DNA from: Leptotrichia sp. oral taxon 212 | GTDB taxonomy: Bacteria; Fusobacteriota; Fusobacteriia; Fusobacteriales; Leptotrichiaceae | Direction: 5' to 3' | DNA length: 64,000 nucleotides | Assembly (NCBI RefSeq): GCF_001274535.1 | Contig: NZ_CP012410.1 | Coordinates: 965,126-1,029,125, forward strand | Part shown: positions 26,065 through 36,167 of the stretch, piece after piece | How positions within the stretch are numbered: position 1 is the first letter of the stretch | Layout of the letters: every line of letters begins with the position of its first letter | Made by a program: the position numbers and the translations under genes | The notes under the pieces: model-generated | The model's database searches: none | What the model was told of the DNA's origin: nothing | Seen by the model: the letters and a program-made list of their open reading frames with translations, nothing else

Positions 26065-27270
26065 ATGGATAAAACACAAGAATTTAAAAAGATAATGGAA
26101 GAACTTGGGAAATTGAAATTTAATGAAATGTACGAAAACGACTTTTTCTTAACTTGGGAAAAAACAAGTGATGAATTAAAAGCAACATTTGCAGTAGCAG
26201 ATGCATTGAGAAACCTGAGAGAAAGAAATATTTCTACAAAAATATTTGATAGTGGACTTGGAATTTCATTATTTAGAGATAATTCTACAAGAACAAGATT
26301 CAGTTTCGCAAGTGCCTGCAATCTGTTAGGACTTGAAGTTCAGGATCTTGATGAAGGAAAATCACAAATAGCACATGGAGAAACAGTAAGAGAAACTGCA
26401 AATATGATTTCATTCATGGCTGATGTTATAGGAATAAGAGATGATATGTATATAGGTAAAGGAAATACATACATGAGAGAAGTTTCAGAAGCTGTAAAAG
26501 ATGGAAATGCGACTGGAGTACTTGAACAAAGACCTACATTAGTAAACTTACAATGTGATATAGATCACCCTACTCAAAGTATGGCAGATATGCTGCATAT
26601 AATTCACGAGTTTGGAGGAGTTGAAAATTTAAAAGGTAAGAAAATAGCTATGACATGGGCTTATTCACCATCATATGGAAAACCTCTTTCAGTACCTCAA
26701 GGAATTATAGGGTTAATGACAAGATTTGGAATGGAAGTTGTTCTTGCTCATCCTGAAGGATATGAAATAATGCCTGAAGTTGAAGAAGTAGCTAAGAAAA
26801 ATGCTGCTGAATCAGGAGGAAGCTTCAAAAAAGTAAACAGCATGGCTGAAGCATTTAAGGATGCAGATATAGTTTATCCAAAAAGCTGGGCTCCTTTTGC
26901 TGCTATGGAAAAAAGAACTAATTTATACGGAGAAGGGAAATTCGACGAAATCAATAAATTAGAAAAAGAATTACTTGCACAAAATGGAAATCATAAAGAC
27001 TGGGAATGTACAGAAGAACTGATGAAACTTACTAAAGAAGGAAAAGCACTTTATATGCACTGTTTGCCAGCAGACATTACAGGAGTAAGCTGTGAAGCTG
27101 GGGAAGTTGAAGCATCAGTATTTGACAGATACAGAGAACCATTGTACAAAGAAGCAGGATTCAAGCCTTATATTATTGCTGCAATGATGTTCTTAAGCAA
27201 AGTTAAAGATCCTAAAGAATTGCTGGAAAAATTGGAAGAACTAGGGAAAAAAAGAGTTCTTGACAAATAG
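26065..27270 (+). CDS. ygeW: Knotted carbamoyltransferase YgeW (401 aa)
   Basis: This is an aspartate/ornithine-type transcarbamylase of the YgeW group. The carbamoyl-phosphate loop is 'FRDNSTRTRFSF' (STRTR at residues 74-78), followed by 'DEGKSQIAHGETVRETANMISFM' and 'QCDIDHPTQSMADMLHI'. 'MHCLPADI' supplies the late HCLP motif. In purine catabolism it is proposed to work in the catabolic direction, splitting a ureido intermediate with phosphate to give carbamoyl phosphate. The carbamate kinase needed to make ATP from it is not in this window. AGGAGGAG precedes the ATG. Confidence 0.94.
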   Translation: MDKTQEFKKIMEELGKLKFNEMYENDFFLTWEKTSDELKATFAVADALRNLRERNISTKIFDSGLGISLFRDNSTRTRFSFASACNLLGLEVQDLDEGKSQIAHGETVRETANMISFMADVIGIRDDMYIGKGNTYMREVSEAVKDGNATGVLEQRPTLVNLQCDIDHPTQSMADMLHIIHEFGGVENLKGKKIAMTWAYSPSYGKPLSVPQGIIGLMTRFGMEVVLAHPEGYEIMPEVEEVAKKNAAESGGSFKKVNSMAEAFKDADIVYPKSWAPFAAMEKRTNLYGEGKFDEINKLEKELLAQNGNHKDWECTEELMKLTKEGKALYMHCLPADITGVSCEAGEVEASVFDRYREPLYKEAGFKPYIIAAMMFLSKVKDPKELLEKLEELGKKRVLDK

Positions 27271-27314
27271 TTTTTCCGCAAAAGTTTATAATAATCTTTC
27301 ATATAATTTTTAAT

Positions 27315-27357
27315 CATGGTGCGGTTACATGGTCGAAATCATGGTAGCCGCACTGAG
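27315..27357 (+). ncRNA. Compact GC-rich hairpin, candidate NMT1-type xanthine/urate riboswitch
   Basis: P1 is GTGCGG (27319-27324) with CCGCAC (27348-27353). P2 is CATGG (27328-27332) with TCATG (27339-27343), with loop TCGAAA. They are separated by an asymmetric internal loop TTA/GTAG. This two-helix architecture just upstream of a xanthine/urate permease matches my recollection of NMT1 riboswitches, which sense xanthine and uric acid. I cannot check the consensus here. CATGGT occurs three times (27315, 27328, 27340). The permease ribosome-binding site (GAGGAGGAG, about 27376-27384) lies 23 nt downstream. No T-run follows, so it is not a terminator. Confidence 0.5.
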
Positions 27358-27390
27358 TAAACTGAAATAAATTTAGAGGAGGAGAAGGTC

Positions 27391-28737
27391 ATGAGTGGAA
27401 AAGAAAAATTATCAGATAAAGAATTAATTTACCAGTTAGACGGAAGACCAAGTTTTAAAGTAGCATTTCCTCTTGGATTTCAACATGTTTTAGCTATGTT
27501 TACAGGGAACTTGGCTCCTATATTGATATTATCTGGTGTGTTAGGTCTTGATGGTGTTTCAAGATTAAGACTGATACAATGTGCAATGTTTGTTTCAGGA
27601 TTGACAACTTTTGTCCAGCTGTATCCTATAAAAATAGGAAAGTTCCAGATAGGAGCAGGATTGCCAATAGTTATGGGAACTTCATTTGCATTTGTCCCAA
27701 CTTCTAAAACATTAGGTGCAAAATTTGGGCTAGCAGGTGTTTTAGGTGGTGCAATATTGGGAAGTTTGGTAGAAGTTGTAATGGGAATATTTTACAAACC
27801 TCTGAAAAAGTTATTTCCACCTATTGTTGTAGGAAGTGTACTCATAACAATAGGTATACATCTTCTTGATGTTGGAGTAGATTATTTTGCAGGAGGAGCT
27901 GCTGCAAAAGCTACTGGAGATTACGGCTCAATAGCTAACCTGACACTAGGATTTATAGTTTTTTTCACTATCATATTGCTGCAGAAGTTCGGAAAAGGGA
28001 TGTGGAAGATGTCTGCAATACTAATAGGCTTAATCGTAGGGTATATCGCAGCTTTTTTTATGGGGAAATTAAACTTTTCACAAATTATTTCAACTCCTTT
28101 TTTTGGTGTCCCATCACCTATAATAATGCCTTGGAACTTGAAATTTCCTATAGAAGCAGTATTTAGTTTTGCAACAATTTATATAGTTGCAGGGCTTGAA
28201 ACAATAGGAAATACAAATGGAATTACTATAGCAGGATTTAACAGGGAAGCAACAGGGGAAGAAACTTCAGGGGCATTACTCGCAAATGCTACAGGATCTA
28301 TAGTAGCTGTACTTTTCAATGCACTGCCTAATACAGCGTTTGGTCAAAATGCGGGGATAGTTGCAATGACAAAAGTTGTAAATAAATGGTGTATTGCAAT
28401 GGGAGCGTTTGTACTTATGGGAGCAGCATTTTTTCCTAAAATTGGTATGATATTTAATATTATGCCTTCAAGTGTACTGGGTGGAGCAGTTATTACAGTA
28501 TTTGCAATGATACTTATAAATGGAATAAAAATGATAGCAAAAGCAGGATTCAGTGACAGAAATTTAATAGTTCTTGGAGTAATTTTTGGATTAGGTCTAG
28601 GATTAGGGGCGCACCCTGAGGCAGTTACAGGATTGCCACCATATATTGGTTTTTTATTTAAAGATACAGTTGCCTGTGTGTGTGTAATTTCAATTTTAGC
28701 AAATATGATATTTCCGTCTGATTCTAATGAAAAATAA
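27391..28737 (+). CDS. Nucleobase:cation symporter-2 (xanthine/urate permease, 448 aa)
   Basis: This is an integral membrane transporter of the NAT/NCS2 family with about 12-14 transmembrane segments. Family signatures are 'FPLGFQHVLAMFTGNLAPILI' at the N-terminus, 'TSFAFVPT', and the substrate motif 'FGQNAGIVAMTKV' (Q-N-x-G-x-x-x-x-T-K). The motif and the position inside a ygeX/ygfK/xdhD locus favour xanthine or uric acid over uracil. It follows ygeW by 120 bp, with the candidate riboswitch hairpin in between, so its expression may be set separately. Confidence 0.92.
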   Translation: MSGKEKLSDKELIYQLDGRPSFKVAFPLGFQHVLAMFTGNLAPILILSGVLGLDGVSRLRLIQCAMFVSGLTTFVQLYPIKIGKFQIGAGLPIVMGTSFAFVPTSKTLGAKFGLAGVLGGAILGSLVEVVMGIFYKPLKKLFPPIVVGSVLITIGIHLLDVGVDYFAGGAAAKATGDYGSIANLTLGFIVFFTIILLQKFGKGMWKMSAILIGLIVGYIAAFFMGKLNFSQIISTPFFGVPSPIIMPWNLKFPIEAVFSFATIYIVAGLETIGNTNGITIAGFNREATGEETSGALLANATGSIVAVLFNALPNTAFGQNAGIVAMTKVVNKWCIAMGAFVLMGAAFFPKIGMIFNIMPSSVLGGAVITVFAMILINGIKMIAKAGFSDRNLIVLGVIFGLGLGLGAHPEAVTGLPPYIGFLFKDTVACVCVISILANMIFPSDSNEK

Positions 28738-29008
28738 CAACTGCTAAGAATTAAAGTGCAGGGAACAATAGATTTTTGAAAATCAATAAATTTAAGTGAG
28801 GAAAATTGAGGTTTCAAATTATTCATAAATAATTATAAAAGCAAAACCTTAAAATAGATAGACAGTATAAATAAAATTTGATAATTAAAGATTGTATAGA
28901 GAAAATAAAAATTAATAATGGAAATAACTGAACTAACAATATATAAATAATATAAAATAAATATCAGGAGAGAAAAAGATTAAATTTTAAATTAATCGGA
29001 GGGAAAAA

Positions 29009-32000
29009 ATGAGTGAATTAATGAGACCTATCCCATTTGATAAGCTAGTGAAATGGTCATTAAGAGAATATGAAGAACAGAAAAGCGTTTTTGGAATAAA
29101 AAAAGATAAGTTCTATAGAAATAAAAGTGGAACAAATCTAATCCTTTTTGGAGATAAATTGAGTTCTCCAATAGGACCTGCTGCAGGACCTAACTCGCAG
29201 CTTTCACAAAATATTATAGCCTCTTATTTGGCAGGTTCCCGTTTCGTAGAATTGAAAACAGTTCAGAAAATGGATGGAGAAGACTTGAGAAAATGTATAG
29301 CAAGACCTTGTATAAATGCAGAAGATGAAGGCTACAATGTGGAGTGGTCAACTGAACTTACAGTACAGGAAGCATTTGTAGAATATGTTAAAGCATACAT
29401 AGCAATTCATGTTTTGGCTAAGGAATTTGAAATAAGCGATGTCAGAGATTTTGCATTCAATATGAGTGTAGGATATGACCTCGAAGGAATAAAAACTGAA
29501 AAGATAGACAATTATATAGAAGGACTTAAATATGCTGCAAACACCGAAATATGGAAAGAAAGTATTGCATTCTTGAAGGAAAATTTATATCTATTCAAAA
29601 AAGTTACAGCAGAAGACATAGACAAAATTTCTCCTAATGTATGTAGAAGTATATGTTTGTCTACACTTCATGGTTGTCCTCCTGCAGAAATTGAAAGAAT
29701 AGCAAGATATCTGATTTCAGAGAAGAAAGTACATACCTTTATAAAATGTAATCCTACATTATTGGGATATGAATTTGCTAGAAACATACTAAATGAAATG
29801 GGTTACGAATACATAACATTTGATGACCATCACTTTAAAAATGATTTACAATGGAATGATGCAGTTGTTATGATTAACAGACTGATAGATTTTGCAAAGG
29901 AAAATGAAGTGGAATTTGGTGTAAAGCTGACAAATACTTTTCCTGTACAGATAGCTAACAACGAACTTCCTGGAAATGAGATGTATATGTCAGGAAGATC
30001 ACTGTATCCTTTGACAATAAGTCTGGCAAACAGAATTTCAAAGGAATTTAAAGGAAGACTCCCAATTTCGTTTTCAGGAGGGGCAGACTACTTTAATATT
30101 AAGGAAATATTCAACACAGGAATACAGCCTATTACAGTGGCAACAACAATACTGAAACCTGGAGGATACGAAAGACTTAAACAGCTTGCTGAAACTGTAG
30201 AACCTTTACTGACAGGACCTTTCCATGGGATAAATGTTGAAGCGCTTGACTATCTTGCAAGAAATGTTATTTATGACAAAAATCACCTGAAGGAAACAAG
30301 ACCTGTAAAATCAAGAAAGACTTCAAGCCTATTGCCATTATATGACTGTGCAAAAGCTCCATGCAAAGATGGTGGATGTCCTATTCATCAGCAGATACCT
30401 GAATACCTGAAAATGGTAAGTGAAGGTAAATTTAAGGAAGCGTTTGAAATAATAGTAAATGACAACTCTTCTCCTGCAGTTCTTGGAGTAATATGTGACC
30501 ATCAATGTCAACATAAATGTACAAGACTTGACTATGAGGAATCACTAAGAATAAGAGATGCAAAGAAAAAAGCAGTATTAAATGCAATGGATATATATCT
30601 GGAAGAAATGAAGCCGGCAAAAGTTATATCTAAGAAAAAAGTTGTTGTAATAGGTGCAGGACCTGGAGGAGTATCAACGGCATATTTTTTAAGAAGAAAT
30701 GGTATGGATGTAACTGTTCTTGAGAAAAGGGACAAGCCATATGGAATAGTGCAGTATGTTATTCCTGAATTTAGAATATCCCATGAAATGATAAATAGGG
30801 ATTATCAGCTGGCAGTAAATGCAGGAGTAAAATTTGTATTCAATGTAAATGAAAACTACAATGTAGATGAACTGAAAAAAGAATATGATTTTGTTGTTCT
30901 TGCCACAGGTGCATGGAAAAAAGCGGCAAGCCCTGTAAAGGAAGGGGAAGAATATTTGAGAGATTCACTTGAATTTCTGGAGTCTGCTAAAAATAGCAAC
31001 CTGAATCTATCCCTAGGTAAAAATGTAGCAATAATCGGTGGAGGAAGTGTGGCAATGGACTGTGCAAGAACTGCGTTACGTTGCCCTGGAGTTGAAAAAG
31101 TTTCTATCGTATACAGAAGAACAAGAGACTTTATGCCGGCCGAACCTGAAGAAAAAGAAGTGGCATTACAGGATGGAGTAGTATTCCAGGAATTATACTC
31201 ACCAGTAAGCTATGATGGAAAAACTTTTGTCTGTGAAGCAATGGAGCTATCAGATAGAGACGCTTCAGGAAGAAGAGGAGTAAAAGGAACTGGAAAATTT
31301 GAATCATTTGAGTTTGATACGGTTGTAAATGCAACAGGAGCAAGAGTGGATAGCAGTCTTTTTGAAGCTAATGGACTGAAATTAACAGAGAGAGGTTATG
31401 CCGCTTTAAATCAGTTCAATGAAACAAGTAAGGAAAATGTTTATATTGCGGGAGACTGTAAAGCAGGAGCCGCAACAATAGTAAAAGCTGTTGCAGATGC
31501 AAAAATAATTTCAAAAAATATACTGGATAAATGTGGACTTACAAATGATTTCAAAAAATTTGATATACCTCAGGATGATAGCACATTATATGAGAGAAAA
31601 GGTATATTGGAGCATGGAACTGAAGCTAAGGAAGACGGAAAACGTTGTCTTGCATGTGACAAAATTTGTGAAATCTGCGTGGACGTATGTCCAAACAGGG
31701 CAAATGTACTTATTAAATTAACAGGTGGCAGTGAAATATTCAGTCAAAAACACCAGATAGTTCATATTGATGGAATGTGTAATGAATGTGGAAATTGCGG
31801 TATCTTCTGCCCTCACACAGGAAATCCTTATAAAGACAAAATTACAGTCTTCTGGACTGAACATGACTTTATAGATAGTACTAATAAAGGATTTTTACGT
31901 ATAGGTGAAAATAAATTCAAAGTAAGGAAGGAAGACGGATCAATTATAGAGCATACTTTAGGTGATGGTCAGATTTCTGATGAAATGAATGTATATCTGA

Positions 32001-32044
32001 ATACAGTATTAAAAAATTATTCTTATTATATGCTAGAATTTTAG
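29009..32044 (+). CDS. ygfK: YgfK, putative selenate reductase subunit / purine-pathway flavoprotein (1011 aa)
   Basis: This multidomain redox protein starts with a ~430-residue TIM-barrel, dihydroorotate/dihydropyrimidine dehydrogenase-like region. A GltD-like iron-sulfur segment follows ('CAKAPCKDGGCPIHQQIPEYL', 'CDHQCQHKC'), then two dinucleotide-binding folds ('VVVIGAGPGGVSTAYFL' and 'VAIIGGGSVAMDCARTA'). A C-terminal bacterial ferredoxin domain has 'CLACDKICEICVDVCP' and 'CNECGNCGIFCP'. The layout parallels dihydropyrimidine dehydrogenase. Despite the 'selenate reductase' name, in this locus a reductive role on the purine ring or its products is the likelier reading. The 270-bp gap before it shows only a small GATTTT/AAAATC hairpin. 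Confidence 0.94.
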   Translation: MSELMRPIPFDKLVKWSLREYEEQKSVFGIKKDKFYRNKSGTNLILFGDKLSSPIGPAAGPNSQLSQNIIASYLAGSRFVELKTVQKMDGEDLRKCIARPCINAEDEGYNVEWSTELTVQEAFVEYVKAYIAIHVLAKEFEISDVRDFAFNMSVGYDLEGIKTEKIDNYIEGLKYAANTEIWKESIAFLKENLYLFKKVTAEDIDKISPNVCRSICLSTLHGCPPAEIERIARYLISEKKVHTFIKCNPTLLGYEFARNILNEMGYEYITFDDHHFKNDLQWNDAVVMINRLIDFAKENEVEFGVKLTNTFPVQIANNELPGNEMYMSGRSLYPLTISLANRISKEFKGRLPISFSGGADYFNIKEIFNTGIQPITVATTILKPGGYERLKQLAETVEPLLTGPFHGINVEALDYLARNVIYDKNHLKETRPVKSRKTSSLLPLYDCAKAPCKDGGCPIHQQIPEYLKMVSEGKFKEAFEIIVNDNSSPAVLGVICDHQCQHKCTRLDYEESLRIRDAKKKAVLNAMDIYLEEMKPAKVISKKKVVVIGAGPGGVSTAYFLRRNGMDVTVLEKRDKPYGIVQYVIPEFRISHEMINRDYQLAVNAGVKFVFNVNENYNVDELKKEYDFVVLATGAWKKAASPVKEGEEYLRDSLEFLESAKNSNLNLSLGKNVAIIGGGSVAMDCARTALRCPGVEKVSIVYRRTRDFMPAEPEEKEVALQDGVVFQELYSPVSYDGKTFVCEAMELSDRDASGRRGVKGTGKFESFEFDTVVNATGARVDSSLFEANGLKLTERGYAALNQFNETSKENVYIAGDCKAGAATIVKAVADAKIISKNILDKCGLTNDFKKFDIPQDDSTLYERKGILEHGTEAKEDGKRCLACDKICEICVDVCPNRANVLIKLTGGSEIFSQKHQIVHIDGMCNECGNCGIFCPHTGNPYKDKITVFWTEHDFIDSTNKGFLRIGENKFKVRKEDGSIIEHTLGDGQISDEMNVYLNTVLKNYSYYMLEF

Positions 32045-32053
32045 GAGGTTAAA

Positions 32054-33385
32054 ATGATTTTAATCGGAAATGGGAAGGTTTTTACAAGAGATGATGAAAA
32101 ACCTTATATAGAAAATGGAGCAGTTTTAATTGATGGGAATGTTATTAAGGAAATTGGAAAGACAGAAGATTTGAAGGCAAAGTATCCTCAGGCTGAATAT
32201 AAAGATGCAAAGGGAAGACTTGTGATGCCTGGATTTGTTAATACTCATATGCACTATTACAGTACATTTGCAAGAGGGATGTTTTTAGGAGGAAAGCCTG
32301 CTACAATGTTTGGAGAAGTGTTGAGAAATCTATGGTGGAGACTGGACAGAACACTTAATCTGGAAGACGTAAAATACAGTGCACTGCTTCCTATGATAGA
32401 ACAGGTGAAATGTGGAGTTACTACTGTAATAGACCATCATGCCAGCCCAAATGCACTTGAAGGAAGTCTTATGAAGATAGCTGAAGCTGCAAAGATAACA
32501 GGAATCAGAAGTAATCTCTGCTATGAAGTTTCAGACAGGGACGGAGAAGAAATAGCAAATGCTGGAATAAAGGAAAATATAGATTTTATAAAATATTGTG
32601 ATGCAGAAGATAATGATATGTTAAGAGGACTTTTCGGATTACATGCTTCACTTACTATATCAGATAAAACACTTGATAAATGTCTGGAAGCAGTATCAGG
32701 TGTAAATAAAGGATTCCATGTACATTGTGCTGAAGGGATAGAAGATGTTGTTGACTCTCTTGAAAAATATAACCAAAGAGTAATAGAAAGATGGTATAGC
32801 AGGGGAGTTTTAAGTGACAAGAGTTTAGCCGTTCACTGTATTAATGTTACAGCTGAAGAGCTGGATATGCTGAAAGCAAGTAATGTAGCAGTTATACATA
32901 ATCCTGAATCAAATATGGGAAATGCTGTAGGAGTTACACCAGTTCTTGATATGTTCAATAAGGGAATTCCTGTAGGACTGGGAACAGATGGATATACTCC
33001 TGATATGATGGAATCATATAAAGTAATGAATATAATTTCAAAACATGAAAAAAGATTACCTAGTGTAGGATGGACAGAAGCACCTCAGATGGTTTTCAAC
33101 AACAATCCGATGATTGCTAACAGATTTATGAAAAATGGTAAAGTTGGAGTCTTAAAGGAAGGGTATTATGCGGATTTAATAATAGTAGACTATAAAGCTC
33201 CTACGCCTTTAAATGAAAGTAATATAAATGGACATTTATTATTTGGAATAAGTGGAAGAAATATTGACACTACAATAATCAATGGTAAAATCATTATGGA
33301 TGAGAGAATATTAATAGGAATAGACGAAGAAGCAATTACAGCAAAAAGTGTGGAATTAGCTCAAAAAGTGTGGAATAGAATCTAA
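32054..33385 (+). CDS. ssnA: SsnA family amidohydrolase (443 aa)
   Basis: This is a metal-dependent hydrolase of the TRZ/ATZ-type amidohydrolase superfamily. The HxH metal site is 'NTHMHYYSTFARG' (His65, His67), with later ligands in 'FHVHCAEG', 'AVHCIN' and 'GLGTDGYTPDMM'. SsnA is a standard member of the ygeW-ygfK-xdhD purine locus and is thought to open a ring or deaminate an intermediate. It starts 9 bp after ygfK with TAGGAGG overlapping the upstream stop, indicating coupling. Confidence 0.94.
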   Translation: MILIGNGKVFTRDDEKPYIENGAVLIDGNVIKEIGKTEDLKAKYPQAEYKDAKGRLVMPGFVNTHMHYYSTFARGMFLGGKPATMFGEVLRNLWWRLDRTLNLEDVKYSALLPMIEQVKCGVTTVIDHHASPNALEGSLMKIAEAAKITGIRSNLCYEVSDRDGEEIANAGIKENIDFIKYCDAEDNDMLRGLFGLHASLTISDKTLDKCLEAVSGVNKGFHVHCAEGIEDVVDSLEKYNQRVIERWYSRGVLSDKSLAVHCINVTAEELDMLKASNVAVIHNPESNMGNAVGVTPVLDMFNKGIPVGLGTDGYTPDMMESYKVMNIISKHEKRLPSVGWTEAPQMVFNNNPMIANRFMKNGKVGVLKEGYYADLIIVDYKAPTPLNESNINGHLLFGISGRNIDTTIINGKIIMDERILIGIDEEAITAKSVELAQKVWNRI

Positions 33386-33422
33386 GGAAATTTTTGAAAT
33401 CAAATGTAGTAAAAATAATTTT

Positions 33423-33459
33423 AAAATAGAAATTTTATTTAAAATTCTGATTCTATTTT
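33423..33459 (+). promoter_or_regulatory. Hairpin between ssnA and the xanthine dehydrogenase gene
   Basis: AAAATAGAA (33423-33431) pairs perfectly with TTCTATTTT (33451-33459), with an inner ATTTTA/TAAAAT helix. No clear T-run follows. It may be a partial terminator or mRNA-processing site. Confidence 0.45.
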
Positions 33460-33514
33460 GAAGTAATTATTACTATAAAGTTAAAAAATTCCGGGTTTTA
33501 GAAGGAGTTATATT

Positions 33515-36088
33515 ATGTATGAATTTACAGTTAATGGAAAGCAGTGTTCTACAGATGTAAAAAAGAACTTACTGGCTTATCTGAGAGAAGATCTTAAACT
33601 TACTGGAACAAAAAACGGGTGCGGTGAAGGAGTCTGTGGAGCCTGTACAGTGATACTTGACGGAAAGACAATGAGAGCATGCGTACTTACAACAGAAAGA
33701 GTAAATGGGAAGAGTATAATAACAATAGAAGGGCTGACAGAGAGAGAGAAAGATGTTTATGCTTATGCTTATACAAGAACAGGAGCAGTGCAATGCGGTT
33801 TTTGCATCCCTGGAATGGTTATAAGCAGCAAAGCTCTTATTGACAAGAATCCTGAACCGACGTTAGATCAGGTTAAAGATGCTTTAAAAGGGAACATTTG
33901 CCGATGTACGGGATACATTAAAATATTTGATGCAGTAATGCTGGCAGCAAGAATTTTCCGTCAGAATGAGGAAATACCTAAGGTGGAATGTAAAGGACTT
34001 GTAGGAGAAAACCTTGACAGGGTTGATGCTGTAGAAAAAACACTTGGAACAGGTAAGTATGCTGATGATTTTACGATTGAAGGACTAGTACATGGTTCGT
34101 GTGTGAGAACTCCTTATCCAAGGGCATTAATCAAAAAAATTAATGTAGAAAAGGCAAAGGCATTGCCAGGAGTAATAACTGTTATTACAGCAGAAACTAT
34201 TAAATTAAATCCTTTAGGACATTTGGTAAAGGACTGGCCTGCATTTATTGGAGAGGGAGAAATCACAAGATATGTAGGTGATGCTTTAGCACTTGTAGTT
34301 GCTGAAACTGAAGAGATACTAGCTGAAGCGAAAAAACTCGTGGAAATAGACTGTGAGAAACTTGAACCTATAAGAAATCCTATAGAAGCGATGGCTGAAG
34401 GAGCTCCAAAACTTCATGAAAAAGGAAATCTTCTTTTCAGACAGGAACTCAAAAGGGGAAATCCTGAAGAAAAAATAGCAAATTCTAAATATGTTATAAA
34501 GGATCATTTTTCTGTGCCTTTTACAGATCATGCTTTTATGGAGCCGGAATGTGCTACAGCTATGCCGAATCCTGAAGTAGAAGATGGTCTGCTGATGTAT
34601 ACAGGCTCTCAGAATATATATGATGAACAGCGTGAAATATCAGGGATGCTTGGTATTTCTCCTGAAAAAATAAGAATCAAAAGCATGTATGTAGGAGGAG
34701 GTTTTGGAGGTAAGGAAGACATGTCAGTTCAGCATCACGCTGCACTGGCGGCTTATCTGTTGAAACGTCCTGTAAAGGTTAAGTTTACTAGACAGGAGAG
34801 CATAAATATACATACAAAGCGTCATGCGATGGAAATGGATTTTACTGTTGGCTGTGATGAAAATGGAATCTTACAGGGAATGATAGCGGAAATTATTTCA
34901 GATACAGGAGCATATGCCTCTCTTGGAGGACCAGTACTGCAAAGAGCCTGCACCCATGCTTCAGGACCTTACAATTTTCAGGATATACAGGTTGTAGGAG
35001 AAGCCTATTATACAAATAATCCTCCTGCAGGTGCATACAGGGGATTTGGAGTAACACAGTCATTATTTGCTATGGAAGCATGTGTGAACAAGTTGGCTGA
35101 CATGGTGGGAATATCACATTGGGAAATGAGATATAGAAATGCACTGCGACCTGGAGACATAATGCCAAATGGTCAGATTGCAGATTCTAGTACGGCATTA
35201 GTTGAAACATTGGAAGCAGTAAAGGAAGAGTATGAAAATGCCAAGTATGCAGGTATTGCCTGTGGAATAAAGAATAGTGGTTTAGGAGTGGGAGTTCCTG
35301 ATTATGGAAGATGTAAAGCTTCTGTTGAGCAGGGGAAAATACATGTCAGAACAGCAGCGGCATGTATTGGACAAGGGCTTTTAACAGTTATGCTTCAGAT
35401 TGCGGTTGAAACACTAAAATTACCTCCTAGTATGATAGTGATGGAAACTCCTGATACAGAAAGAACTCCAAACTCTGGAACAACAACTGCTTCAAGACAG
35501 ACACTTGTCACAGGAGAAGCAGTGAGAAGGGTTACACAACTTGTGAAAGATGAGATGGATAAAGGAAAAACTATCGAAGAGCTTGAAGGTGAAGAATTTT
35601 ATGCAGAATATCTTGCAAAAACAGATCCAATAGGAACAGATGTTCCGCATCCGATAAGTCATGTAGGATATGGATATGCTACACAAGTTGTCATTCTTGA
35701 TGATGAAGGAAAGCTCAAGAAAATTATAGCGGCACATGATGTGGGAACACCTATAAATCCTTTAAATGTCGAAGGGCAGATAGAAGGAGGAGTGGTAATG
35801 TCGCTTGGGTATGCTCTGACTGAAGATTTTCCTCTTGTAGATTCAGTACCTAAAGTAAAATATGGTACATTGGGGTTGTTTAAAGCTAATCAGATTCCAG
35901 AAATAAAATCTATTATTGTAAGGAAAAAGGATAGAAATGAAATGGCCTATGGAGCAAAAGGAATAGGAGAAATTGCAAGTATACCTACAGCTCCTGCAGT
36001 ACAAGATGCATATTATGTATTTGATAAACAGTTTAGGACTAAACTTCCTTTAGAAGGTACACCATATAGTAGAAAAACAAAAAAATAA
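33515..36088 (+). CDS. xdhD: Selenium-dependent xanthine dehydrogenase, fused 2Fe-2S and molybdenum subunits (857 aa)
   Basis: Residues 1-155 form the two-cluster [2Fe-2S] domain: Cys36, 41, 44 and 56 around 'GCGEGVCGACTV', then 'QCGFC' (94-98) and 'NICRCTG'. The rest is the molybdopterin domain with 'GGGFGGKED', 'GAYRGFGVTQS', 'GIKNSGLGVG', 'TTTASRQT' and 'AYGAKGIGEIAS'. No FAD domain is present, as usual for this family. Family knowledge places a labile, non-selenocysteine selenium on the Mo site, made with YqeB/YqeC; no in-frame UGA is present here. It interconverts hypoxanthine, xanthine and possibly urate. Electrons probably pass through partner flavoproteins of the locus. Confidence 0.93.
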   Translation: MYEFTVNGKQCSTDVKKNLLAYLREDLKLTGTKNGCGEGVCGACTVILDGKTMRACVLTTERVNGKSIITIEGLTEREKDVYAYAYTRTGAVQCGFCIPGMVISSKALIDKNPEPTLDQVKDALKGNICRCTGYIKIFDAVMLAARIFRQNEEIPKVECKGLVGENLDRVDAVEKTLGTGKYADDFTIEGLVHGSCVRTPYPRALIKKINVEKAKALPGVITVITAETIKLNPLGHLVKDWPAFIGEGEITRYVGDALALVVAETEEILAEAKKLVEIDCEKLEPIRNPIEAMAEGAPKLHEKGNLLFRQELKRGNPEEKIANSKYVIKDHFSVPFTDHAFMEPECATAMPNPEVEDGLLMYTGSQNIYDEQREISGMLGISPEKIRIKSMYVGGGFGGKEDMSVQHHAALAAYLLKRPVKVKFTRQESINIHTKRHAMEMDFTVGCDENGILQGMIAEIISDTGAYASLGGPVLQRACTHASGPYNFQDIQVVGEAYYTNNPPAGAYRGFGVTQSLFAMEACVNKLADMVGISHWEMRYRNALRPGDIMPNGQIADSSTALVETLEAVKEEYENAKYAGIACGIKNSGLGVGVPDYGRCKASVEQGKIHVRTAAACIGQGLLTVMLQIAVETLKLPPSMIVMETPDTERTPNSGTTTASRQTLVTGEAVRRVTQLVKDEMDKGKTIEELEGEEFYAEYLAKTDPIGTDVPHPISHVGYGYATQVVILDDEGKLKKIIAAHDVGTPINPLNVEGQIEGGVVMSLGYALTEDFPLVDSVPKVKYGTLGLFKANQIPEIKSIIVRKKDRNEMAYGAKGIGEIASIPTAPAVQDAYYVFDKQFRTKLPLEGTPYSRKTKK

Positions 36089-36108
36089 GAAAATATTTGT
36101 TAAAAATA

Positions 36109-36167
36109 AAAAATTCGATAAATCTAATAAATCTTAAGTTACATAATTTTTAGATTATCGAATTTTT
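36109..36167. terminator. Bidirectional terminator between convergent purine operons
   Basis: Arms 36109-36127 and 36150-36167 pair as AAAAATTCGATAA/TTATCGAATTTTT, extended by ATCTAA/TTAGAT with one inserted A. A-rich and T-rich flanks provide a U-run on both strands, suiting the convergent xdhD (+) and moeA-like (-) transcripts. Confidence 0.7.

Noticed and set aside
33515-36088. Selenocysteine in the xanthine dehydrogenase
   Set aside because: The frame is open with no in-frame UGA; this family is believed to use a labile selenium ligand rather than selenocysteine.
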